From the NCBI RefSeq assembly GCF_963921845.1, contig NZ_CAWUGZ010000099.1, positions 1 to 5,204 of the forward strand: a DNA stretch of 5,204 bases, read 5' to 3'. Shown here in pieces: positions 1 through 5,204 of the stretch. The notes beneath the pieces were generated by a model, which saw only the letters and a program-made list of their open reading frames with translations, made no database searches and had not been told where the DNA came from. This stretch comes from Commensalibacter sp963921845. GTDB lineage: Bacteria; Pseudomonadota; Alphaproteobacteria; Acetobacterales; Acetobacteraceae. The translations under genes were made by a program, and so were the position numbers. How positions within the stretch are numbered: the first letter of the stretch is position 1; the number at the start of each line of letters is the position of its first letter.

Positions 1-63
1 TAGTTGAACAATACGCTATAAAAATTTTCAAAAAATGTTATCTGTGTATAGATATTGTGTTTT

Positions 64-79
64 TGTGATATTCTTCAAC
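64..79 (+). promoter_or_regulatory. Candidate CRP (cAMP receptor protein) site upstream of fucA
   Basis: The sequence reads TGTGA, six bases, then TCAAC. The left half-site matches the CRP consensus exactly and the right half keeps TCA of TCACA. In E. coli the fucAO operon is activated by CRP and by the fucose regulator FucR, so a site here would make sense. A second isolated half-site, TCACA, lies at 173-177, but its left half is poor. No convincing -35/-10 pair could be fixed in this very AT-rich leader, so the distance from the site to the transcription start is unknown. The call rests on motif plus context. Confidence 0.35.
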
Positions 80-216
80 TTTCTGAATAGTGTTTTATTC
101 AAAATTTTTTATTCTTTTTTCAATAGATGACTATTTAAAAAAATTACCTATTTTAGATAAACTTGGTTCCTGTCACATAAATATTAATATGGTTTACAGA
201 ATAATCAATTTTACTT

Positions 217-220
217 AGGA
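217..220 (+). promoter_or_regulatory. Ribosome binding site of fucA
   Basis: AGGA lies 12 bases before the ATG at 233, longer than the usual 5 to 9. The bases between are almost all A and T. No closer purine motif exists, and the conserved N-terminus of the protein begins at this ATG, so the start is secure even though the spacing is unusual. Confidence 0.5.
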
Positions 221-232
221 AAATTTTAAAAA

Positions 233-880
233 ATGGAAAGAAAACTATTATCAAAAAAAATAATTGATGTCTGCCTTGAAATGACACGGTTAGGGCTAAA
301 TCAGGGCACGGCGGGAAACGTAAGTGTTCGTTATAATGATGGAATGTTGATAACACCCACAGGTACCCCCTATGAAAACTTAACGGAGTCGCAAATTGTT
401 TTTATTGATAAAGATGGAAACTATGAAGCAGGTAAAGTTCCTTCGAGCGAATGGAGATTTCATAGAGCAGTTTATCAGGCGCGTCCCACTGCCAATGCGG
501 TGGTTCATAATCATGCAATTTATAGTACAGCCGTATCGATTTTGAATCGACCTATTCCTGCTATTCATTATATGGTTGCAGCGGCTGGAGGGTCTTCTAT
601 TCCGTGTGCGCCTTACGCGACCTTTGGCTCTAAACCTCTTTCTGAGAACGTGTTTCAATGTATGAAAACAAGTAAGGCTATTTTACTTCAACATCATGGA
701 ATGATTGCAAGCGAAGTTACTCTTGATAAGGCGTTATGGTTGGCTCAAGAGGTCGAGGTTTTGGCTCATCTTTATTTAAAAACCCTTTCTATTCAAGACC
801 CTGTTCCTGTGTTGAGTGAGGAAGAAATGACGATTGTATTAGAAAAATTTAAAACTTATGGTTCTTCAATCGAAGAATAA
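233..880 (+). CDS. fucA: L-fuculose-phosphate aldolase FucA (class II aldolase/adducin family)
   Basis: FucA cleaves L-fuculose 1-phosphate to dihydroxyacetone phosphate and L-lactaldehyde, the third step of L-fucose breakdown, in the cytoplasm as a zinc-dependent tetramer. The protein has 215 residues, the length of E. coli FucA, and follows it without gaps from memory. The N-terminal block GLNQGTAGNVSVRY (residues 21-34) and the phosphate-binding TPTG (41-44) are intact. The zinc site is complete: catalytic Glu73 in SSEW, His92 and His94 in VVHNHA, and His155 in LLQHHG. Tyr113 and the C-terminal Tyr209, both implicated in catalysis in E. coli FucA, are also present, so the enzyme should be active. 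The stop lies 25 bases before fucO, which consumes the lactaldehyde product, indicating one transcript. The related rhamnulose-phosphate aldolase RhaD is less likely given the length and the fucO neighbour. Confidence 0.97.
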   Translation: MERKLLSKKIIDVCLEMTRLGLNQGTAGNVSVRYNDGMLITPTGTPYENLTESQIVFIDKDGNYEAGKVPSSEWRFHRAVYQARPTANAVVHNHAIYSTAVSILNRPIPAIHYMVAAAGGSSIPCAPYATFGSKPLSENVFQCMKTSKAILLQHHGMIASEVTLDKALWLAQEVEVLAHLYLKTLSIQDPVPVLSEEEMTIVLEKFKTYGSSIEE

Positions 881-892
881 TTTATAAAATTT

Positions 893-896
893 GAGG
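893..896 (+). promoter_or_regulatory. Ribosome binding site that fixes the fucO start at 906
   Basis: GAGG lies nine bases before ATG 906, a good Shine-Dalgarno spacing. The same frame also opens at TTG 891, but that codon overlaps this motif and has no ribosome binding site of its own. Starting at 906 also gives the N-terminus expected for FucO. Confidence 0.7.
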
Positions 897-905
897 TCTA
901 TAATA

Positions 906-2051
906 ATGCATAGAATGATACTTAATGAAACAAGTTGGTTCGGTCGAGGATCAATTAACCAGTTAACTTCAGAAATTGAAAATAGAGGATACACCAAAGC
1001 TTTTATTGTCACGGATAAAAATTTAGTTGAAAATAATGTAGTAAAAAAAATAACTGAGCTTTTGGATCAAAAAAAATTATCTTATTATGTTTTTGATAAA
1101 GTGATACCTAACCCAACAATTGATTTAGTCAAATTAGGTATTAGTTCTTATAAAGAAAGCCAAGCGGATTATATTATTGCTATAGGAGGCGGGTCGCCTC
1201 AGGATACCAGCAAGGCAATAGGTATCGTTACAAATAATCCAGAATTTAGCGATATATTAAGCCTAGAAGGGACCGCTAAAACCCGTCAGCCTAGCGTTCC
1301 TATTATTGCCATTCCCACGACGGCAGGGACTGCAGCAGAAGTTACCATTAATTATGTTATTACGGATGAAGAAAATAAAAGAAAGTTTGTATGTGTCGAT
1401 CCACACTGCATCCCCAAAATAGCTATTATTGATGCCGATATGATGGAGGGTATGCCCCCTGCATTAAAAGCGGCCACGGGGGTAGACGCGCTGACGCATG
1501 CTATAGAAGGGTATGTAACACTAGGAGCATGGGAACTAACGGATACATTGCACCTTAAATCCATAGAAATCATTAGTAATTCATTAAGAAACTCAGTTAA
1601 AGGAATAGCGAAATCAGTCGAAGATATGGGCCTAGGCCAGTACGTAGCTGGAATGGGGTTTTCAAACGTAGGGCTAGGATTAGTACATGGAATGGCTCAT
1701 CCACTAGGGGCTTTTTATAATACACCCCATGGCGTGGCAAATGCAGTGCTTTTACCCTATGTTATGCGTTATAATGCTTCGTATACGGGGGATAAATACA
1801 GATTTATAGCGTTGGCTATGGGTCTTAATATTGAAAATTTGTCCCTTTTTCAGATTAGAAATTTAGTCGTTGATGCAATTTTTCAGTTAAATCAAGATTT
1901 GGGAATTCCTCGATCACTTCAACATATAGGTGTAAAAAAAGAAGACATATCCGCATTAGCTCATGCAGCCCTTGTTGATGTATGTACTTCAGGAAATCCA
2001 AGAAAAGCTACGTTAGAAGATATAGTTGATATTTATACGGAAGCTTTTTAA
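906..2051 (+). CDS. fucO: Lactaldehyde reductase (L-1,2-propanediol oxidoreductase) FucO
   Basis: FucO is a cytoplasmic iron-dependent group III alcohol dehydrogenase. It reduces L-lactaldehyde from FucA to L-1,2-propanediol with NADH, regenerating NAD during anaerobic growth on fucose or rhamnose. From ATG 906 the protein has 381 residues, against about 382 in E. coli, and is collinear with it from memory. The Rossmann-like half carries GGGSPQD (94-100) and Asp37, the position tied to NAD preference. The iron ligands are all present: Asp194 and His198 in GVDALTHAIEG, His261 in GLVHGMAHPLG, and His275 in NTPHG. The C-terminal block CTSGNPR (360-366) is typical. The frame can be extended upstream to TTG 891, adding MRSII, but this overlaps the ribosome binding site and is not expected in the family. 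It should be cotranscribed with fucA. No damage is visible. Confidence 0.97.
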   Translation: MHRMILNETSWFGRGSINQLTSEIENRGYTKAFIVTDKNLVENNVVKKITELLDQKKLSYYVFDKVIPNPTIDLVKLGISSYKESQADYIIAIGGGSPQDTSKAIGIVTNNPEFSDILSLEGTAKTRQPSVPIIAIPTTAGTAAEVTINYVITDEENKRKFVCVDPHCIPKIAIIDADMMEGMPPALKAATGVDALTHAIEGYVTLGAWELTDTLHLKSIEIISNSLRNSVKGIAKSVEDMGLGQYVAGMGFSNVGLGLVHGMAHPLGAFYNTPHGVANAVLLPYVMRYNASYTGDKYRFIALAMGLNIENLSLFQIRNLVVDAIFQLNQDLGIPRSLQHIGVKKEDISALAHAALVDVCTSGNPRKATLEDIVDIYTEAF

Positions 2052-2076
2052 CGGCCTTAATAATTTCTTCACTTTG

Positions 2077-2111
2077 TTACACATATTGTAGTTAAAGTAC
2101 AATATGTGTAA
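2077..2111 (+). terminator. Perfect 14-bp inverted repeat after fucO; possible terminator
   Basis: TTACACATATTGTA (2077-2090) and its exact reverse complement (2098-2111) flank the 7-base loop GTTAAAG, 25 bases after the fucO stop. Position suggests termination of fucAO, perhaps also for the convergent Sel1 gene. Against a classic Rho-independent terminator, the stem is AT-rich and no uninterrupted T tract follows on either strand; the plus strand continues AATGGTTATC and becomes T-rich only later. It could instead be an operator or an RNA 3'-end stabiliser. The repeat is certain but its role is not. Confidence 0.45.
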
Positions 2112-2488
2112 ATGGTTATCATGTTTATTTTATTCTCTTTATGTTTTTATAAATATATAAATCAAAATTTCTATAGATTTTCTTATGCTTCCACAATTCG
2201 TCCTAGATGTTGATTGATCGAAGACAAGCTGAATTCAATAGGTATAATTCGTTTCAAACTTTTCAAGTAATTTCTATACGCTAATATTCATGGCTTCATA
2301 TGCAAGGGTTACTGGTAAAGTAATTACGTTTAAATCAAATTGATCCTTAAAAATTAAATAATTTACGTCTGCCATTGCGGGTAGATTTTATTCTTTTCGC
2401 CTAACAGCAATGGATTTTCTTTCTTGCTTTATTTTATCCTTAAACCAGTCCATTTTATTTCAAGTTGTTCTTTTTCATTAGCTAAATT
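2112..2488. other. Gene-free stretch between fucO and the Sel1 gene, possibly a decayed gene
   Basis: No intact gene is present between the two convergent genes. The best candidate is a minus-strand frame from ATG 2453 to TAA 2139-2141, about 104 codons long. It is interrupted by only three stops: TAA at 2388-2390, TAG at 2274-2276 and TGA at 2235-2237. Its pieces read like protein, for example MDWFKDKIKQERKSIAVRRK and FKDQFDLNVITLPVTLAYEA. In DNA this rich in A and T roughly seven or eight stops would be expected in 104 codons, so the shortage is suggestive, but six frames were examined and chance is not excluded. I do not recognise the product. Short plus-strand frames here, such as one from ATG 2290 of 17 codons, have no support. 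Confidence 0.35.
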
Positions 2489-3415
2489 TTATTGGTCAGT
2501 GTTTAATGCTTTATAAGCATCGCATCCTGGTTGAAATTTATTTAAACAAGCTGTTTTAAAATAAGCTTTGGCTTTTATATTATCCTGAGGCACGCCTTTG
2601 CCATCTTCATACATAATTCCGAGACTGTTTTGTGCTTGAGCCAATCCCTGATTGGCCGCTTTCGTGTAGTATTCTATAGCTTTGGCATAGTCTTGAGGCA
2701 CGCCTTTGCCATCTTTATACATACCTCCGAGATTGTATTGCGCCTGAGCTGATCCTTGGTTGGCGGCTTTGGTGTAGTATTCCATAGCTCTGATATAATC
2801 TTGAGGCACACCTTTGCCAGTTGCATACATAATTCCGAGATCGGTTTGTGCTGCGGCCAATCCCTGATTGGCCGCTTTCGTGTAGTATCCCATAGCTTTG
2901 GCATAATCTTGAGGCACGCCTTTGCCATATTCGTACATACCTCCGAGATTGGTTTGTGCTTCGGCCAATCCTTGATTGGCGGCTTTGGTGTAGTATTCCA
3001 TAGCTTTGGCATAATCTTGAGGCACGCCTTGGCCATATTCATACATAAGTCCGAGATTATATTGCGCTTGAGCCAATCCTCGATTGGCGGCTTTGGTGTA
3101 GTATTCCATAGCTTTGGCATAATCTTGAGGCACGCCTTTGCCATATTCATACATAAATCCGAGACCGCTTTGCGCTTGGGCCAATCCCTGATTGGCGGCT
3201 TTAATAAGCCATTCCATAGCTTTAGCATAATCTTGATGCACGCCTTGGCCCGTTGCATACATAAATCCGAGATTATATTGCGCTGAAGCGTCGCCTTGGT
3301 TAGATTTTTGTTCTAGTGTTGTAAGATTTGATGGGCTCGTATCTTCGGCGAAAGACTGGGGTGTAGCAAGTGCAAGGTTAAACCCTAGCAATAAAATGTA
3401 TTTCAGTGTCTTCAT
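2489..3415 (-). CDS. Secreted Sel1-repeat protein with seven tandem repeats
   Basis: This is a 308-residue protein of the Sel1-like (SLR, TPR-related) solenoid family, which mediates protein-protein contacts; bacterial members include Helicobacter Hcp proteins and Legionella LpnE. Its partner cannot be read from the sequence. Residues 1-23 form a signal peptide: two lysines, a hydrophobic core YILLLGFNLALA, and a Ser-Phe-Ala cleavage site before Glu24. A short linker leads to seven ungapped 36-residue repeats (39-290) of the form AQYNLGxMYEYGKGVPQDYAK. The C-terminal cap (291-308) contains Cys298. With Cys290 these are the only cysteines and could form a disulfide after export. The periplasm, or beyond, is therefore the likely location. 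The start is fixed by the signal peptide and by an in-frame TAA at 3428-3430, four codons upstream; there is no good Shine-Dalgarno, which is odd. It converges on fucO and has no close operon partner. The family is certain; the function is unknown. Confidence 0.93.
   Translation of the reverse strand: MKTLKYILLLGFNLALATPQSFAEDTSPSNLTTLEQKSNQGDASAQYNLGFMYATGQGVHQDYAKAMEWLIKAANQGLAQAQSGLGFMYEYGKGVPQDYAKAMEYYTKAANRGLAQAQYNLGLMYEYGQGVPQDYAKAMEYYTKAANQGLAEAQTNLGGMYEYGKGVPQDYAKAMGYYTKAANQGLAAAQTDLGIMYATGKGVPQDYIRAMEYYTKAANQGSAQAQYNLGGMYKDGKGVPQDYAKAIEYYTKAANQGLAQAQNSLGIMYEDGKGVPQDNIKAKAYFKTACLNKFQPGCDAYKALNTDQ
2546..3301 (-). repeat. Seven 108-bp tandem repeats encoding Sel1 units
   Basis: The units run, in coding order, 3301-3194, 3193-3086, 3085-2978, 2977-2870, 2869-2762, 2761-2654 and 2653-2546. 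All are exactly 108 bp with no insertions, so the reading phase and solenoid register are kept. Units 2, 3 and 4 are nearly identical as protein (GVPQDYAKAM, YYTKAAN, with small changes at the helix A start). The first unit (GVHQDYAKAMEWLIKAA) and the last (NIKAKAYFKTAC) diverge, as is usual at the ends of an array grown by internal duplication. The long open frames opposite and out of frame here are by-products of the periodicity. Confidence 0.95.
2640..3196. repeat. Short hairpins phased at the repeat junctions
   Basis: GCCAATC, three bases, then GATTGGC occurs at 2640-2656, 2856-2872, 2964-2980, 3072-3088 and 3180-3196. The spacing is 108 bp, or twice that where one copy is missing. The copy at 2856 extends to a perfect 10-bp stem, 2853-2862 with 2866-2875. 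The fifth-to-sixth unit junction at 2748-2764 has decayed to GCTGATC and GGTTGGC, where the protein changes from Leu to Ser. The stems encode the Ala-Asn-Gln-Gly-Leu-Ala junction, so they may simply reflect codon choice, or they may favour slippage or pausing. Confidence 0.7.
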
Positions 3416-3891
3416 GAGTTTACGCTTTTAAATAATATTTTCTATGGTCTTAAAATTAATCGAAGTGGATAGATATAAGTTTAAAGCTAAAAAAATTGAA
3501 CTGTAACTGTTTTATAGAATGAAGAGGGGAAAAAGAATATCAAGAAGCAACAATCGAAACGTTTTTAGAACATAAATTCGTGTAAAAAATTGTTAGTAAC
3601 TCTGTTCGTTGGTTGGTATTTCCTTTGTAATCATAGCAAATGGTTCAAACAAAATTATTGCGATTGTATTTTTGGTAAATTACTAAAGTCCGTCAAATTT
3701 TTCTAAATCTTTGTCGTCACAACGTCAAATCACATAGACAATAGTGCCATTATTAATTAAATTTTCAACACCTAAAAAGTAACTTTAGCCGAGTAACGAA
3801 ATATTGAATATTGATAATGGTAAAAAAATCTTGCTTATAGGTGTAAACATTAAAGACATAACGTTTAATAATTTTAATTAAATATTAGAAT

Positions 3892-3912
3892 GGCTTATGT
3901 TGTAAGCCTTTT
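3892..3912 (+). terminator. Weak terminator-like hairpin inside the gene-free stretch
   Basis: GGCTTA, loop TGTTG, TAAGCC, then TTTT on the plus strand. The six-base stem is perfect and a short T run follows at once, which is the layout of a small Rho-independent terminator. No intact plus-strand gene precedes it, so it is either a relic of a lost gene or chance. Confidence 0.3.
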
Positions 3913-4407
3913 AATCATCAAACAGATCTTTTAGTACAAAGGTTTAAACTAAGGTATGAACAGTATGATTTTTCATTATGGAGATTCTGTTAAAACTAGG
4001 CGCTAGGTGTAATAAAAATTTCTGCCATGCAAATGCGTTATTGAGCTAAAATCTGAAGACTAACGTTTAGACTTTGACAAAATTTTTAGAAGTTTGTAAA
4101 GCAATATAAAATTAATGTGTTAGCGTATTTTGAAATAGTACCGTTTTACAATGTGACGGTAGCGTAATTGGTAATGACTTACAAAAGCAACATATTAGGA
4201 CATCAAACGAAATACATTTTTTCAATTTCTTAAGATCATAAACTATTCTTTTTTTAAAAATTAAAAACAAGATTATGGTGAGAAAAAATGGGCATGGCTA
4301 TAAGCAAACCCCTGTTAAAGCCATCGTAGAAATAGTTGTATAACGTATTGCATTCAACTATAGTTCTTTAAAATAGATTTTAAGATTGACAATAAAATAA
4401 TAACGAA

Positions 4408-4447
4408 AAGCGTAAAGATTGGTCTTGGAGAACTCTCCTTTACGCTT
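4408..4447 (-). terminator. Stem-loop terminator of the 4470-5183 gene
   Basis: AAGCGTAAAG (4408-4417) and CTTTACGCTT (4438-4447) are exact reverse complements. Inside the loop GAG at 4428-4430 can pair with CTC at 4435-4437 to form an inner hairpin. It lies 22 bases after the stop codon of the minus-strand gene. Read on that strand the stem ends in CTT and runs into a T-rich tail, TTCGTTATTATTTTATT (4407-4391). On the plus strand no T tract follows, so it should act on minus-strand transcripts only. The large loop makes it less than ideal. Confidence 0.62.
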
Positions 4448-4469
4448 AAATTCAGTCGATTGTAACAAG

Positions 4470-5183
4470 TTACTTCTGTTTTCGTTTCGCTAAGCTTTCT
4501 GCAATCATGCCTGGATCTGCGATTTCAGTAATGCTAGCAAGTGCATCAATTCCCCAGCGTTGTGCGTAGGTTGCCCCGTCAAATTTCTGTGTAAAAACCA
4601 GAGTATCGTTCATGGCCGTATTGAAAAGATTTCCTCCAAACCATGTGCAATTGGTTATGGCGGTATATACCCCTTGACGTCCGGTAGTTGGGGTTATTCC
4701 CATGGTTTTACCAATTGCGGTGCTTTCTTGATTAAGTTGGGGGATGATGCTGTTTTCCATATTTTGGATGATTTTTTGTGTAATTGGAGTGATATATTCA
4801 TATCCAAACCCACGGTCAGCGGTATCGTTAGTTTGGCCATCTGTATCTCCATCGTGAACATAGCCAAACGTTTCGTGGTAGGCGTAGGTGGAATAATCTC
4901 CTTTTGTTGCGGAATGAAAAATAATAATCCAAGTATGGCCAAAATCTCCGCCTCCAAACATTTCATTTAGAGCTTCGATTACTTTTTCTGCACGTTCTGT
5001 TTTGTCGGGGTATTGATCGGCAATAGAATTGCCTTTATCGATTACTGCTTGTAGATCTGTTCGTTGCGCCGTACGATTAACACGAATGGAAATTTGTGGG
5101 TAACCGATGGAGGAATTTCCAGTAGTATCAATAACAGAAGAATCTATATCGCCTATGTTTAAAAGTGTATTTTTTTGTGTCAT
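4470..5183 (-). CDS. Unrecognised 237-residue protein, possible LRAT-like (permuted papain) cysteine hydrolase
   Basis: I cannot name this protein. It has no signal peptide and no membrane segment, so it stays in the cytoplasm or leaves by a non-Sec route. Residues 1-30 are polar and probably flexible, and 38-76 look helical (DLQAVIDKGNSIADQ, AEKVIEALNEMF). A glycine-rich turn then leads to GHTWIIIFH with His83 and His90, followed by YAYHETFGYVHDGD with His103. The only cysteine, Cys179, sits in NCTWFGGNLF. A histidine on a strand followed about 96 residues later by Asn-Cys in a helix start is the order of circularly permuted papain-like folds (LRAT/HRASLS, permuted NlpC/P60), whose members include acyltransferases, amidases and peptidases. 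Catalysis by His83 and Cys179 is inference. ATG 5183 is preceded by GGAT eight bases away (5191-5194). A stem-loop follows the stop. Base composition is richer in GC than the flank, in keeping with a live gene. An alternative is a structural or secreted protein of unknown type. Confidence 0.85.
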   Translation of the reverse strand: MTQKNTLLNIGDIDSSVIDTTGNSSIGYPQISIRVNRTAQRTDLQAVIDKGNSIADQYPDKTERAEKVIEALNEMFGGGDFGHTWIIIFHSATKGDYSTYAYHETFGYVHDGDTDGQTNDTADRGFGYEYITPITQKIIQNMENSIIPQLNQESTAIGKTMGITPTTGRQGVYTAITNCTWFGGNLFNTAMNDTLVFTQKFDGATYAQRWGIDALASITEIADPGMIAESLAKRKQK

Positions 5184-5204
5184 TCTAAATATCCATAGTA
5201 ATAA

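Larger units (their letters stand above)
3416..4469. other. About 1 kb of very AT-rich DNA without an intact gene
   Basis: No open frame of useful length exists on either strand. Base composition is extreme: 4081-4140, for example, has 12 G or C in 60. Broken stretches that read like protein occur on both strands. On minus there is a frame from ATG 3850 to TAA 3512-3514 with five internal stops. On plus there are open runs at 3889-3993, 4090-4167 and 4168-4233. A 20-codon plus frame starts at ATG 3444. None has a recognisable domain, and the stop counts are near chance. Weak structure includes a hairpin at 3892-3908 and TACCGT/ACGGTA at 4139-4161. The promoter of the Sel1 gene must lie at the left end; TATTAT on the minus strand (3432-3437) resembles a -10 box but would leave a very short leader. 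I see no tRNA, transposase or attachment site. Confidence 0.6.

Noticed and set aside
84..101. TGAATA-GTGTTT-TATTCA hairpin followed by T-rich sequence in the fucA leader
   Set aside because: A six-base AT-rich stem has little stability and such matches are frequent in this composition. It could be part of a regulator site, but nothing supports that.
153..356. Minus-strand 67-codon frame over the fucA start
   Set aside because: It overlaps the start and leader of fucA out of phase, has no recognisable domain, and is explained by fucA on the other strand.
380..658. Minus-strand 92-codon frame inside fucA
   Set aside because: Antisense shadow of a well-identified enzyme; the arginine-rich product has no family features.
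1352..1573. Minus-strand 73-codon frame inside fucO
   Set aside because: Antisense to the conserved iron-binding part of fucO; no independent support.
2674..3286. Long frames of 176 codons (plus) and 194 codons (minus, shifted) across the Sel1 gene
   Set aside because: The 108-bp period is divisible by three, so a stop-free phase in one unit stays stop-free in all. Their repeated products mirror the array and lack a signal peptide or known motif.
4074..4110. Consensus -35 TTGACA at 4074-4079
   Set aside because: At 17 bases the -10 is only TAAAGC; the better TATAAA at 4105-4110 is 25 bases away. No gene follows on this strand.
4158..4200. tRNA-like TAGCGTAATTGGTAA resembling a D arm
   Set aside because: No T loop (GGTTCGAATCC-like), no matching acceptor stem and no CCA end nearby.
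3419..4447. Word TTTACGCTT shared by the Sel1 leader (3419-3427) and both arms of the terminator (4408-4416, 4439-4447)
   Set aside because: Two of the three copies are the paired arms of one hairpin, leaving a single independent 9-base match, and it is not an uptake signal known to me.
4560..4970. Plus-strand 136-codon and minus-strand 90-codon frames inside the 4470-5183 gene
   Set aside because: Shadows. The 237-codon frame alone has a ribosome binding site, a terminator in the right place, and a coherent fold-like motif pattern.

Overview
This 5.2 kb window comes from an AT-rich bacterial chromosome. Coding regions have moderately low GC and the spaces between genes are much lower. FucA and FucO are collinear, as I remember the proteins, with their Escherichia coli counterparts over the whole length. 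This points to a gammaproteobacterium near Enterobacterales, or a low-GC host-associated relative such as the Orbales. That placement is inference; no search was run.

Layout. Positions 1-232 are the leader of the fucose operon, with a candidate CRP site and a spaced Shine-Dalgarno. Positions 233-2051 hold fucA and fucO on the plus strand, 25 bases apart. A perfect 14-bp inverted repeat at 2077-2111 follows fucO. Positions 2112-2488 have no intact gene. Positions 2489-3415 (minus strand) encode a secreted Sel1-repeat protein with exactly seven 36-residue repeats, converging on fucO. Positions 3416-4469 are about 1 kb of very AT-rich DNA with no intact gene, only weak hairpins and short broken reading frames. 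A stem-loop at 4408-4447 terminates the last gene, 4470-5183 (minus strand), a 237-residue unrecognised protein whose single cysteine lies in an Asn-Cys-Thr-Trp-Phe motif downstream of a Gly-His-Thr-Trp motif.

How the genes work together. FucA splits L-fuculose-1-phosphate into dihydroxyacetone phosphate and L-lactaldehyde. FucO reduces the lactaldehyde to 1,2-propanediol with NADH, which lets fucose be fermented. The upstream part of the pathway (permease, isomerase, kinase, regulator) is not in the window; it may lie left of position 1. The right half looks like accessory DNA. The most interesting item there is the possible cysteine hydrolase with a permuted papain (LRAT-like) motif order, on the same strand as a predicted periplasmic Sel1 protein. 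An effector and immunity relationship can be proposed, but the 1 kb gap makes it weak. I found no tRNA, rRNA, CRISPR array, insertion sequence or integrase.
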